Assembly (NCBI RefSeq): GCF_002742645.2
Contig: NZ_CP033875.1
Coordinates: forward strand, 3,884,001 to 3,948,000
Length of the DNA: 64,000 nt
Reading direction: 5' to 3'
Origin: Caulobacter sp. FWC26
Lineage (GTDB): Bacteria; Pseudomonadota; Alphaproteobacteria; Caulobacterales; Caulobacteraceae
Shown in pieces: positions 25,175 through 33,493 of this stretch. A model generated the notes under the pieces. That model made no database searches and had not been told where the DNA came from. It saw only the letters and a list, made by a program, of their open reading frames with translations. A program made the position numbers and the translations under genes. Positions within the stretch are counted from its first letter, which is position 1. Each line of letters opens with the position of its first letter.

Positions 25175-25888
25175 TTAGTCCTCGTCTTCCTCATCGACAT
25201 AGCCGGTGGACTTGCCGAACACGTCCTCGGCCTTGAGGTCGCCACGCGGCGCGCGGAAGTCTTCTTCCTCTTCCTCGACCTCGGGCTCGAACTGGCCGGC
25301 TTCCGAAGCCGGACGCAGGGTCGGGTCTTCCGGAACGATGCCCTTCTTGAGGTCGTCCTTGGCCTTCTTCTCGGCGGCCTTCTTGACCAGGGCGTCCAGC
25401 TCCAGCTGGCCCACCAGGCCCAGGGTCACCGGATCGACCGGCTTGATGTTGGCGGCGTTCCAGTGCGTGCGCGCGCGGACCTGCTCGATGGTGGCCTTGG
25501 TGGTGCCGAGGATCTTGGAGATCTGGGCGTCGGTCACTTCGGGGTGGTGGCGCAGGAACCAGGCGATGGCGTCCGGACGGTCCTGACGGCGCGACACCGG
25601 CGTATAGCGCGGAGCCTTCTTCTGCGGCTTCAGCAATTCGGCGTGGCGGCTGACCAGCGCCTTCATGCGGTAGTCGGGGTTCGCCTGAGCGCGGTCCAGC
25701 TCCTCGCGGTTCAGCTGGCCGTTGCCGATCGGATCGGCGCCGCGGATGTCGCGCGCCACTTCACCGTCGGCGATGCCGCGCACTTCCAGCGGGTGCAGGC
25801 CGCAGAAATCGGCGATCTGCTCGAAGCTGAGCGAAGTGTTGTCCACCAACCAGACGGCGGTCGCCTTGGGCATCAGGATGTCGGACAT
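25175..25888 (-). CDS. trcR: Cell-cycle transcription regulator TrcR (DUF1013)
   Basis: A 237-residue DUF1013 protein. Start ATG at 25888 (MSDILMPKATAVWLVDN) follows GGAGG; the upstream frame is not conserved. It carries two helix-turn-helix-like parts: LSFEQIADFCGLHPLEVRGIADGEV and VTDAQISKILGTTKATIEQVRAR. The C-terminus is acidic (EPEVEEEEED, DEEDED). In Caulobacter and Sinorhizobium this family was reported to travel with RNA polymerase and to promote cell-cycle gene expression. A stable hairpin sits in its leader. Confidence 0.9.
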   Translation of the reverse strand: MSDILMPKATAVWLVDNTSLSFEQIADFCGLHPLEVRGIADGEVARDIRGADPIGNGQLNREELDRAQANPDYRMKALVSRHAELLKPQKKAPRYTPVSRRQDRPDAIAWFLRHHPEVTDAQISKILGTTKATIEQVRARTHWNAANIKPVDPVTLGLVGQLELDALVKKAAEKKAKDDLKKGIVPEDPTLRPASEAGQFEPEVEEEEEDFRAPRGDLKAEDVFGKSTGYVDEEDED

Positions 25889-25909
25889 GCGGTCCTCCAG
25901 AAATGACGG

Positions 25910-25931
25910 CGCCCGGCCTTTCGGCCGGGCG
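25910..25931 (-). promoter_or_regulatory. Stable leader hairpin before trcR
   Basis: CGCCCGGCC and GGCCGGGCG form a perfect 9-bp stem; on the mRNA the loop is GAAA, a GNRA tetraloop. It ends 10-20 bases upstream of the Shine-Dalgarno of trcR and has no T-run. It may shape translation or stability of the trcR message. Confidence 0.5.
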
Positions 25932-26028
25932 GGATGTGGATGAACGCTATAATCCGGTTCTCGCGAAAAGGGAACGGGGGACAAGCAGAGACGCCGCCCC
26001 CGGCGCTCAAAGCCAGGCGGCCATTACT

Positions 26029-27003
26029 TCACACCACCAGCACCACCTTGCCCACATGCTCCCCAGCCTCGAGGTGCGCATGCGCCTGGGCCGCCTCGGC
26101 CAGCGGGAAGGTCGCGTCGACGATCGGCTTCAGCTGGCCCGCCGCCACCCACGGCCAGGCGACGCCCTCGACCTCGGCGGCTAGGCGCGCCTTCTCGTCG
26201 GCCGAGCGGGGGCGCAGGGTCGAGCCGCTGATCACCGCCCGCTTCTGCATGATCTTCATCACCGGGACCTCCAGCGTCGAGCCGCCAAGGCTGGCGATGT
26301 AGACGATGCGGCCGCCGGTGTTCAGGGCGTCGAGGTTCTTGTCGAAATAGCTGGCGCCGACCATGTCGAGCACGACATCCGCGCCGCCGGCGGCCTTGAC
26401 GATCTCGGCGAAGTCCTCGGCCTTGGTGTCGACGGCGATGTCGGCGCCCAGCTCAAGCGCCTTGGCCTTCTTGTCTGCGCCGCGCCCCGTGGCGATGACC
26501 TTGGCGCCGGCGGCCTTGGCCATGGCGATCGCCGTTGTTCCGATTCCGGACGTTCCACCGTGAACCAGCAGCGTCTCGCCCGCCTTCAGCGCGCCATGCT
26601 CGAACACGTTGGCGAAGACGGTGAACACGGTCTCGGGCAGAGCCGCCGCGTGGATCAGATCGAGATCGCCGGGGATCGGCAGGGCGTGGCGCGCGTCCAC
26701 CACCGCGTACTCGGCGTAGCCGCCCCCGCCCAGCAGGGCGCAGACCTTGTCGCCGGCCTTCCAGCGGCCCGCGCCCACCACGACCTCGCCGGCCACCTCC
26801 AGCCCCAGGGTCGCGGGCGCGCCCGGCGGCGGCGGGTAAAAGCCCATGCGCTGCAGCAGGTCGGGACGGTTCACGCCGGCCGCCGCCACCTTGATCAGGA
26901 TCTCGCCGGGTCCCGGCGCGGGACGCAGGGCCTCGGTGGCGTGCAGCGCTTGCGCCGGCCCCTTGCCGCCTTCGATCGCGATCGCGGTCATCATCTCAGC
27001 CAT
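26029..27003 (-). CDS. NAD(P)H quinone oxidoreductase (zinc-free MDR family)
   Basis: A 324-residue MDR-family quinone reductase of the PIG3 type. Start ATG at 27003 (MAEMMTAIAIEGGKG). It has GVNRPDLLQRMGFYPPPPGA, LGLEVAGEVV, the Rossmann motif VHGGTSGIGTTAIAMAKAAGAKVIATGRG, and VLDMVGASYFDKNLDAL. It reduces quinones with NADPH; a detoxification role is likely. It is monocistronic and divergent from DUF1192. Confidence 0.92.
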   Translation of the reverse strand: MAEMMTAIAIEGGKGPAQALHATEALRPAPGPGEILIKVAAAGVNRPDLLQRMGFYPPPPGAPATLGLEVAGEVVVGAGRWKAGDKVCALLGGGGYAEYAVVDARHALPIPGDLDLIHAAALPETVFTVFANVFEHGALKAGETLLVHGGTSGIGTTAIAMAKAAGAKVIATGRGADKKAKALELGADIAVDTKAEDFAEIVKAAGGADVVLDMVGASYFDKNLDALNTGGRIVYIASLGGSTLEVPVMKIMQKRAVISGSTLRPRSADEKARLAAEVEGVAWPWVAAGQLKPIVDATFPLAEAAQAHAHLEAGEHVGKVVLVV

Positions 27004-27078
27004 GCCGGGCTCCTTCGTGGTGCTTGCCTTGCGGCCTAGGTAGGCGTCAGATGTCTGACGGAAAAGGGAGAAAAGCCG

Positions 27079-27285
27079 ATGTTCGAGGAGCCTGCGGAAC
27101 CCCGCGCCTTCAGCGGACGCGCCTTGAACGAGACGACCCACGAGGACCTGGAGGTCTACGGCGTCTCGGAACTGGAGGAGCGCATCGCCGCGCTGCAGGC
27201 GGAAATCGAGCGCACCAAGGCCCAGCTGGCCAAGAAAAAGGCCGGTCGTGACGCGGCCAATGCGCTGTTTGGTCGCCTGGACTAA
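27079..27285 (+). CDS. DUF1192 family protein
   Basis: A 68-residue protein with the DUF1192 core DLEVYGVSELEERIAALQAEIERTK. It is a short amphipathic helical protein of unknown function, conserved in alphaproteobacteria and often close to DUF1465 (rcdA), as here. It precedes rcdA by 182 bp, a gap that holds a dyad and a sigma54-type promoter. Confidence 0.9.
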   Translation: MFEEPAEPRAFSGRALNETTHEDLEVYGVSELEERIAALQAEIERTKAQLAKKKAGRDAANALFGRLD

Positions 27286-27323
27286 CGGTTCCTTTAAGGT
27301 TTCGGTGAGGTTACTGGCGGCTT

Positions 27324-27341
27324 AAGGCGGTGTTCCGCCTT
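27324..27341. promoter_or_regulatory. 7-bp perfect dyad upstream of the sigma54 promoter
   Basis: AAGGCGG-TGTT-CCGCCTT, 56 bp before the -24 element of the predicted sigma54 promoter. It could be an activator site or the weak terminator of DUF1192; no T-run follows. Confidence 0.4.
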
Positions 27342-27396
27342 CAGAGGTTTTAGGTCGGTTCGAAAGGGGCGGGTCGCGAAACGGGACGGTTGGCTC

Positions 27397-27412
27397 TGGC
27401 ACGGGCGTTGCA
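27397..27412 (+). promoter_or_regulatory. Consensus sigma54 (-24/-12) promoter before rcdA
   Basis: TGGCACGGGCGTTGCA matches the RpoN consensus TGGCACG-N4-TTGCW at every defined base. GG at 27398-27399 and GC at 27410-27411 have the standard spacing. The rcdA ATG is 55 bp downstream. Chance occurrence of a full match is low even in GC-rich DNA, but use in vivo is inferred. Confidence 0.65.
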
Positions 27413-27467
27413 GTTCGGTCGTCAGGCGAGACGTTCTCGCGGCCTTTCGAAGGGGCATTGAGTAGCT

Positions 27468-27977
27468 ATGACCGAAGTGAACGCGTTCGCGGACACGCCT
27501 TGGCGCGCTGGAGTGATCCAGGATTTCGCGCGATCGGAACTGTTCGACCGGACGTTCGAGGAAGGCATGCAGCTGGTCGAAGAGACCGCCGCCTATCTCG
27601 ACGGCGCCGGGCGCCATGACAGCAAAATTCTGTCCCGCAACGCCGCCCTCGGCTACGCCGCCGAAAGCATGCGCCTGACCACACGCCTGATGCAGGTGGC
27701 GTCGTGGCTTCTGGTGCAGCGCGCCGTCCGCGAAGGCGAGATGCCGCCTGAGGCCGCCTGCGCCGAAGCCTATCGCCTGGGTGAGGAAGCTCCTGGCGAT
27801 GCGCCGGCCGTCGAGGAACTGCCCTTTGGCCTGATGAACCTGCTGCAGCGCTCAGAGCGCCTCTACGAGCGCGTCCGCCATCTGGACCGCCGCATGTACG
27901 TGGAAGCCCCCAACGAAGAAGCCCCGCGCCCCGTGCAGGCCCATCTCGATCGCCTGACCGCCGCGTTCGGGGGCTAA
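27468..27977 (+). CDS. rcdA: RcdA, adaptor for CtrA degradation (DUF1465)
   Basis: A 169-residue DUF1465 protein. It has the helical-bundle core FDRTFEEGMQLVEETAAYLDG, SRNAALGYAAESMRLTTRLMQVASWLLVQRAVREGEM and LMNLLQRSERLYERVRHLD. In Caulobacter RcdA is an adaptor that works with CpdR and PopA to bring CtrA and other substrates to ClpXP at the cell pole. The last 20 residues are polar and probably disordered. Start ATG at 27468. A sigma54-type promoter lies just upstream. Confidence 0.93.
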   Translation: MTEVNAFADTPWRAGVIQDFARSELFDRTFEEGMQLVEETAAYLDGAGRHDSKILSRNAALGYAAESMRLTTRLMQVASWLLVQRAVREGEMPPEAACAEAYRLGEEAPGDAPAVEELPFGLMNLLQRSERLYERVRHLDRRMYVEAPNEEAPRPVQAHLDRLTAAFGG

Positions 27978-27988
27978 GCCCCCCTCGC

Positions 27989-28666
27989 CTACTTGCCGAA
28001 CCGCATCCGGGCCAGCGCAGAGACCATCTCGCTGGCCAGGTCCATCGGCTTCAGACCCGCCTTCCATTTCTCGAAGGCCATCACGTTGTCGATCCGCGCG
28101 TCCAGATGCGACAGCGCCGACACGCGGCCCGACGCCATGTCGACCGCCAGGGTCGAGATCAAGATTCCCGACAGGATCGCCCGCTTGGAATAGTGGTTCT
28201 CGTCGGTGGCCGTGTCGCCGGCCCAGCGCCAGATCGCATCGGCCGACTCCCAGGTGAGCCTCAAGGCCAGCGCCAGATTGGTCGGAAACGCCAGGAAGGT
28301 CGCCAGCGGGCGCAGAACGTCGGCGTTTTCCTGCGCCGCGTCGAGTCGGGCGACCACGCCCTCGCGGATTCGCTGGCGGATCTTCAGCGCGGCGACATCG
28401 AAGGCCTGCAGACGCGCCAGCGCCGCCGCGTCATGGCGTCGCGACAGCAGGGCGGCGAGGTCTCGCTGCCCTTCCGGAAGCAGCAACTGCCCCTCGGCGT
28501 CCGAAAGTCCGGCCGCCGCCAGCGCGCGGCTGACGAGTCCGCTGTTCCAGCCGGTTTTGGGCGCGAGACGCAGGGCCTCGTCCAGAACGCGCTGTTCGGC
28601 CTGATCGGCCCAGTTCAGGCCAGCTTGATCGGAAGCTTGGCCGGAGGTGTCGACGGTTTCGCTCAT
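27989..28666 (-). CDS. COQ9 family ubiquinone-biosynthesis protein
   Basis: A 225-residue COQ9 protein (TetR-like fold without DNA binding). It has the N-terminal helix pair [29 protein letters not shown] and the conserved lipid-binding helix region [39 protein letters not shown]9 binds lipid intermediates and helps Coq7-type hydroxylation of ubiquinone precursors. It is convergent with rcdA. Confidence 0.93.
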   Translation of the reverse strand: MSETVDTSGQASDQAGLNWADQAEQRVLDEALRLAPKTGWNSGLVSRALAAAGLSDAEGQLLLPEGQRDLAALLSRRHDAAALARLQAFDVAALKIRQRIREGVVARLDAAQENADVLRPLATFLAFPTNLALALRLTWESADAIWRWAGDTATDENHYSKRAILSGILISTLAVDMASGRVSALSHLDARIDNVMAFEKWKAGLKPMDLASEMVSALARMRFGK

Positions 28667-28847
28667 GAATCCGAGTCTACACCGTGGTTTAAGCCGCGTC
28701 GCGCATGGACAGCCGCCGTTGGCTCTGCTATCAGCCCCGCCTCATCGCCTGGAAGCACCCCTTCCGGGGCACTGGTTTTATTCGCCCGCCCGGCCCCTCA
28801 AGAGGGACTTGGGAATTTTGGTCGGGCTGTCGAATGGAGAGATACCC

Positions 28848-29081
28848 CTGGTCCAGATTTTCGTCCGCGACAACAACGTCGATCAGGCGCTCAAGGCCCT
28901 GAAGAAGAAGATGCAACGCGAAGGCTCGTTCCGCGAAATGAAGCGGCACGTGCACTATGAAAAGCCGTCGGAAAAGCGCGCGCGCCAAAAGGCCGAAGCC
29001 GTCCGTCGCGCGCGCAAGCTGGCCCGCAAGCGCGCCCAGCGCGAAGGCCTGCTGCCGATGCCGAAGAAGCCGGGCCGGTAA
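28848..29081 (+). CDS. rpsU: 30S ribosomal protein S21
   Basis: A 77-residue S21 protein: [41 protein letters not shown] and a very basic C-terminus. No ATG or GTG lies at the family start. The CTG at 28848 follows GGAGAG by 6 bases and gives the normal length. A TTG at 28818 would add 10 residues. The identity is certain; the start is not. Confidence 0.93.
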   Translation: MVQIFVRDNNVDQALKALKKKMQREGSFREMKRHVHYEKPSEKRARQKAEAVRRARKLARKRAQREGLLPMPKKPGR

Positions 29082-29114
29082 GACCCGCTTCTCTTCGCAT
29101 CGCTGAAGATTTCG

Positions 29115-29150
29115 AAGGCCGCGCGGTGATCCGCGCGGCCTTTGTTGTTT
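29115..29150 (+). terminator. Intrinsic terminator of rpsU
   Basis: AAGGCCGCGCGG-TGAT-CCGCGCGGCCTT, a perfect 12-bp stem followed by TGTTGTTT. It lies 34 bp past the rpsU stop. Confidence 0.92.
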
Positions 29151-29221
29151 CGGCTCTGGGGTCATTTCGGCTTAGGGATCGTTTCGGCCTCGGGCTAGCG
29201 AGGCTCTAAGTCAAACATTTC

Positions 29222-29268
29222 GAGCGTGACTCGCGCCGAAACCGATTCCCAGGTTCGGCGTCACGCTC
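29222..29268. repeat. GAGCGTGAC palindromic repeat
   Basis: Arms GAGCGTGAC (29222-29230) and GTCACGCTC (29260-29268) with an inner GCCGAA/TTCGGC pair. The flank (29213-29230) read on the minus strand matches 46193-46220 in 23 of 28 bases, so this is a dispersed family. It abuts the end of the ABC permease gene. Confidence 0.75.
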
Positions 29269-30698
29269 TAGGCGGCCTGCTTGCGGACGATCCGGCCGAT
29301 CAGGGTCTTCAGGTCGATCTTGCCCGTCGCCAGAGCGCCGACGTGGAACGCCCGGGTCGAAAACGCCACCAGGGCCACCGTCGTCACCGCCATCAGAATC
29401 GTCGTCCCCACCACCTGCATGAGCGGCGGATCGCTGGCGATGCGCACGGGCATCAGGAACGGCGTGAAGGGCGGGATCCACGACAGGGTCGAGAGAATCG
29501 GCGAGTCGGGCGAACGGATCGCCTGGCTCATGAAGATGATCGGGATCGACATCACCAGGATGATCGGCCCCAGCAGGGTCTGCGCGTCACGCTGGGTCTC
29601 GCAGAAGGCCCCGACGCCCGCGAACAAGGCCGCGTACATCAGATAGCCTCCCACCAGATAGGCCCCGAAGTAGAACACCAGGCCCTTGCCCAGCAGCACG
29701 GCGGCGAGATCACCCGCCAGGCCCGGCGCGAAGTTGATCAAGGCCACCCAGCCGGCCATGGCCCAGACGCCCATCACCGTCAGGGTCAGGCCCGCGACGC
29801 CGAGGATCTTGCCGCCCATGATCTCCGGGACCGAGGCGGACGACAGCAGGACCTCGAGGATCTTGCTCGACTTCTCCTCGATCACGCTGTTGAGCAGGAT
29901 GCTGGCGCCGGTCATCACCATCGACCACAGCAGGAAGCCCGCTGCGAGGCCCACGTAGGTCGGCAGGCGATCGCGCAGCGCCACCTTGGCGCCGGAAGCG
30001 GCCTTGGGCGACAGGCTGTTGAAGGCCGGCTTCAGAGCATCGGCCTTGCTCAGGGTCTCCTGCGAAACCCCCGCCCGGGCCAAGGCCCGCTCGCGCATGA
30101 TCTCGGTGACCGTCTGACGCAGATCGCTTTCCAGCACGGGCGCGGCGAGGTTGCGGCTCCAGAGATCCAGGGTCACGTCGGTATCGCGCCCGCTGACGAT
30201 CAACATCGAGTCGAGGCGCTTCTCGCCGACCTCGCGGCGCGCGATGGCCCCGGCTTCGGCGGGCGTCCTGGCGGCTCGCGCCTCCGGCGGCGCAGGTAGG
30301 ACGACAGCGTCGACCTTGGGCGGCTTGAAGCGCGCGGCGGCCGTGGGGTTGAAGCGCGCCAGGGCTTCGCGTCCGGCGGCGTCGCCGCCTTGGAGCTGGG
30401 CCTTGCGGACGGCCTCCTGCGCCTCGGGACCCGCCGATGACAGCGCCGCCGCGCGCAGAGCTCTCGCGGTCGCGCGATCCTGATCCTCGGCCATGGCCTT
30501 GGCGATGGCGGGCGCGAAGCCCTGACCGGTCAGATCGATGATCGCCAGGCGCTCGGGCTTGGCCGATTTCATCATCATCAGCGGAGCCGAACTGCTGATC
30601 CCCATCACCAGCGGCAAGGCGATGATCGACAGCCAGAAGCCGACCGTGCGGACATAGGCCAGGTACTCCCGGCGCGCGATCTTCAGCAGACGGCTCAT
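29268..30698 (-). CDS. ABC-2 type permease (NatB-like)
   Basis: A 476-residue ABC-2 permease. One membrane segment lies near the N-terminus (FWLSIIALPLVMGISSSAPLMMM), then a long periplasmic part (residues about 45-235), then five to six C-terminal segments. This is the NatB/YhaP layout of sodium or drug export. EEKSSKILEVLLSSASVPEIMGGKILG is the conserved cytoplasmic coupling motif. It overlaps the ATPase gene by 4 bases. The substrate is unknown. Confidence 0.9.
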   Translation of the reverse strand: MSRLLKIARREYLAYVRTVGFWLSIIALPLVMGISSSAPLMMMKSAKPERLAIIDLTGQGFAPAIAKAMAEDQDRATARALRAAALSSAGPEAQEAVRKAQLQGGDAAGREALARFNPTAAARFKPPKVDAVVLPAPPEARAARTPAEAGAIARREVGEKRLDSMLIVSGRDTDVTLDLWSRNLAAPVLESDLRQTVTEIMRERALARAGVSQETLSKADALKPAFNSLSPKAASGAKVALRDRLPTYVGLAAGFLLWSMVMTGASILLNSVIEEKSSKILEVLLSSASVPEIMGGKILGVAGLTLTVMGVWAMAGWVALINFAPGLAGDLAAVLLGKGLVFYFGAYLVGGYLMYAALFAGVGAFCETQRDAQTLLGPIILVMSIPIIFMSQAIRSPDSPILSTLSWIPPFTPFLMPVRIASDPPLMQVVGTTILMAVTTVALVAFSTRAFHVGALATGKIDLKTLIGRIVRKQAA

Positions 30699-31612
30699 GC
30701 CTGGCCTCCGGTCAGAACGATGAAGGCGTCATGCAGGCTGGGCTCCTTGAGCTCGAACCGTCGCAAAGACAGATCCCGCGCGAACGCCGCCTTCAGGGCG
30801 TCCTGTCCGGTTCCGATCTCAGGCAAGCGCGCCACATGGCGCCAGCCGCCTTCGGGCAGAGGTTCGGACGTGATCTCGCCAAGACCCGGCAGGGCGGCGA
30901 CCTCCTCGGCCAGGAGATCACCTTCCAGAACCAGCGCGCGCGGCGCGGCGCAACGCGCGGTGGCGACGTCGCCGTCGAACACCTTGCGGCCGCGGGCCAT
31001 CAAGACGACCTTGTCGCAGAGCCGCTCGGCGTGCTGCATTACGTGGGTGGAGAACAGCACGGTGGCCCCGCGCGCCGCGATCTCGCGGATCATCGTCTCC
31101 AGCGCCTGCTGATTAACCGGGTCCAGACCGGAGAACGGCTCGTCCAGCACGACCAGTTCAGGCTCGTGCGCCAAGGCGGACAGGAGCTGAACCTTCTGGG
31201 CCATCCCCTTGGAAAGGTCCTTGATCGGCCGCTTCATCGCAAAGCCCAGGCCTTGGGCCTCCAACAGCACCTGAGCCCGCTTGCGCCCCTCCGCCTCCGG
31301 CACGCCCTTCAGGCCGGCGAAGAAGGCGATGGCGTCGACCGGCGTCATGCGCTTGTAGAGGCCGCGCTCTTCGGGGAGGAAGCCGATCCGGTCACGGACC
31401 TTGGTCGCGTCGTCCGCGCCGAGCACCGATATGCGCCCGGCGGTCGGCGGCAGCAGGCCCAGGATCATGCGAAGCGTGGAGGTCTTCCCCGCGCCATTGG
31501 GGCCAAGGAAGCCCGTGATCCGGCCGGCGGGAACCTCGAAGCTGACGTCGCGCACGGCGTGGAAGTCGTCATAGGTCTTGCAGACCCCTTCCAGGGTGAC
31601 GGCGTTGACCAT
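30695..31612 (-). CDS. ABC transporter ATPase (NatA-like)
   Basis: A 305-residue ATPase. Start ATG at 31612 (MVNAVTLEGVCKTYDDFHAV); the frame runs further up but overlaps the hydrolase gene region. Walker A GPNGAGKTSTLRMILGL, signature DLSKGMAQKVQLLSAL, Walker B LVVLDEPFSGLDPVN and H-loop FSTHVMQHAE are present. The C-terminal DUF4162-like domain is typical of NatA. It pairs with the overlapping permease. Confidence 0.93.
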   Translation of the reverse strand: MVNAVTLEGVCKTYDDFHAVRDVSFEVPAGRITGFLGPNGAGKTSTLRMILGLLPPTAGRISVLGADDATKVRDRIGFLPEERGLYKRMTPVDAIAFFAGLKGVPEAEGRKRAQVLLEAQGLGFAMKRPIKDLSKGMAQKVQLLSALAHEPELVVLDEPFSGLDPVNQQALETMIREIAARGATVLFSTHVMQHAERLCDKVVLMARGRKVFDGDVATARCAAPRALVLEGDLLAEEVAALPGLGEITSEPLPEGGWRHVARLPEIGTGQDALKAAFARDLSLRRFELKEPSLHDAFIVLTGGQA

Positions 31613-31650
31613 GAGACGGCTCTCCGAATCGATCCTGCGCTCTGGTTGTA

Positions 31651-32607
31651 TCAGCCCTTTTGGCGAGCGTCGGCCACGAAGGCCACCGCGCGTACGATGT
31701 GGTCGGCGAAGCGGCGGCCGATCAGCAAGGTATGGGTCGCCGCTTCGACATGGTCGACATAGCCGTGCTCGGAGCGACGCGCTGGGGCGGCCTGCATCTC
31801 CTTGCGTAGCTCGCGTCCCGCCACCGGGCCGGCCGTCACCACCGCCAGCGGCCACTTGGGATCGAACGGCGGCTCGGCGGCGGCCTGAGCCGAGGCCTCG
31901 GCCCACAGCCCCACCTCTTCCGCCGAGGTGCGGTTGTGCTGGCCGTTGGCGAACGCCCAGCCCTTCTCGGCCTTGGCCGGGGGCGGCAGATCGATCTTGT
32001 CGCCCAGGCGCGTATGGATCAGCGGCTTGTAGAGCCCCAGCGAGGCGCCGACGGCGGCCCACTTCGACACGCGGGCGAAGGTCTTGATGAAGCCCTGCAT
32101 CGAGGGGTTCAAAGCGGCCTCGGGCGTCGCCGCGTCGACGAGGACCAGGCCGGCGACCTTGTCGGGATTGCGGCCCGAGAACGCCCTCAAGCGTAGCCCC
32201 GCCATCGAATGGCCGACCAGAATGTAGGGACCCGGCTCGCCGGACGCGGCGACCAGCTTCTCGAAATCCGAAACGATCGCGAGGCCGTCGCGCGGGCTCG
32301 GTCCCTTCGGTGAAAAGCCCATGCCCGCCCGATCATAGGCGCAAGAGCGCCAGCCCGCCTCTGTCAGCGCCGCCTGGGTGGCGCCCCAGTCGGCGGCGAA
32401 GCCGAAGGCCCCCGCTTCCAGCCAGACGACGGGACGATCGCTGCTGGGCCCTTCGCAGACCAGACGCAAGGCGCGCCCGGGCTCGATCTCGACCATCTGG
32501 CCGCGCAGCTTCGGCGCTCCGGTCGCGCTCATCAGGCCGCCTGCGGCGATGTAGAACACAAGGACAAGAGCAAGGACCGCCGCGCCCCGACCGAAAAACT
32601 GGATCAT
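31651..32607 (-). CDS. Alpha/beta hydrolase
   Basis: A 318-residue hydrolase. Start ATG at 32607 (MIQFFGRGAAVLALVLVFYIAAGG), with an N-terminal membrane anchor or signal. Nucleophile Ser in ILVGHSMAGLRLRAF (GxSxG), CAYDRAGMGFSP as the oxyanion-loop region, VLVDAATPEAALN, and a candidate catalytic His in EAATHTLLIGRR. Likely envelope-associated; the substrate is unknown. Confidence 0.88.
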   Translation of the reverse strand: MIQFFGRGAAVLALVLVFYIAAGGLMSATGAPKLRGQMVEIEPGRALRLVCEGPSSDRPVVWLEAGAFGFAADWGATQAALTEAGWRSCAYDRAGMGFSPKGPSPRDGLAIVSDFEKLVAASGEPGPYILVGHSMAGLRLRAFSGRNPDKVAGLVLVDAATPEAALNPSMQGFIKTFARVSKWAAVGASLGLYKPLIHTRLGDKIDLPPPAKAEKGWAFANGQHNRTSAEEVGLWAEASAQAAAEPPFDPKWPLAVVTAGPVAGRELRKEMQAAPARRSEHGYVDHVEAATHTLLIGRRFADHIVRAVAFVADARQKG

Positions 32608-32665
32608 GGCGTCCAATGTAGTGGCGGTTCGCGAACGGTCGAGACCGGCGATATCAGTTTCGACC

Positions 32666-33493
32666 TTAAATCGCCGCGTCGGTCGAACTTGAGCCCGTCG
32701 AAGCGGCCGGCGCCGGAACCGTGGCCACGGGAAGCGTGGCCCGGACACGTCCGTTCTTCAGACGCGCCAGTTGAACCTGCCCCTTGGCGGACTTCGCCAC
32801 ACCCGGGGGCCAACGCGACACCGTCGCCTTGTGGACCTTTCGCGACACGCGGCCAGCCGCACGCAACGGCAGGTCATCGGCCTCGGCGAAGGAGCGCCCC
32901 ATGAAGAAGCTGGGATTGAGCGGCTTGTCGCCCTTGCGGATCTCGAAATGGAGATGCGAGCCCGATGAGCGGCCCGAATTACCGACGAAGGCCAAGGTCT
33001 GACCTCGACGAAGATAGGCGCCGCGCTTCACGCCTTGCGCAGGCCGCGCCAGGTGCGCGTACATTGTCGAAAGGCCGCCCTTGTGGACGACGAGGACGTA
33101 GCGGCCATAGGTGGCGCTGACGCCGGTCGTCTTGACCACCCCGTCGGCCGCGACCTTCACCGCCGCGCCGGCGGGCGCGGCGATATCGACGCCCTGATGC
33201 AGCCGGCCGCTTTCTTCCCACGGAAGCTGCCGCAAGCCGAACGGCGAGTTGATGACCCGGCCAGGGAGCGGGGCGTCAAAGACAAAGGCCGGCGGCGGCG
33301 CCTGGACCTCAGGCTCCAGCTCGGGCGCGGGCTGAGCGGGCGCGGGGGGCGTCTGGCTCAACGGCGCGCGCGCCACCCACTCGCCCATGGCGACGGCGCC
33401 GTTCAGCGCACCCGCCATCGCGGCGACGCCCAGCATCGAGAACAACGCCACGCGCAAGTGCTGAGGCGAGAGAGCCAAGCTCCTGGAGACCAA
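32666..33493 (-). CDS. M23/LytM peptidase domain protein
   Basis: A 275-residue protein with an N-terminal membrane anchor (LRVALFSMLGVAAMAGALNGAVA), a Pro/Glu-rich linker, and an M23 domain. Zinc ligands are visible: H and D in RLHQGVDIAAPAG, and H in SGSHLHFEIRKG, so it is probably active (unlike DipM-type degenerate LytM factors). It cuts peptidoglycan crosslinks or acts in cell separation. The C-terminal 60 residues are basic and probably disordered. Confidence 0.92.
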   Translation of the reverse strand: MVSRSLALSPQHLRVALFSMLGVAAMAGALNGAVAMGEWVARAPLSQTPPAPAQPAPELEPEVQAPPPAFVFDAPLPGRVINSPFGLRQLPWEESGRLHQGVDIAAPAGAAVKVAADGVVKTTGVSATYGRYVLVVHKGGLSTMYAHLARPAQGVKRGAYLRRGQTLAFVGNSGRSSGSHLHFEIRKGDKPLNPSFFMGRSFAEADDLPLRAAGRVSRKVHKATVSRWPPGVAKSAKGQVQLARLKNGRVRATLPVATVPAPAASTGSSSTDAAI

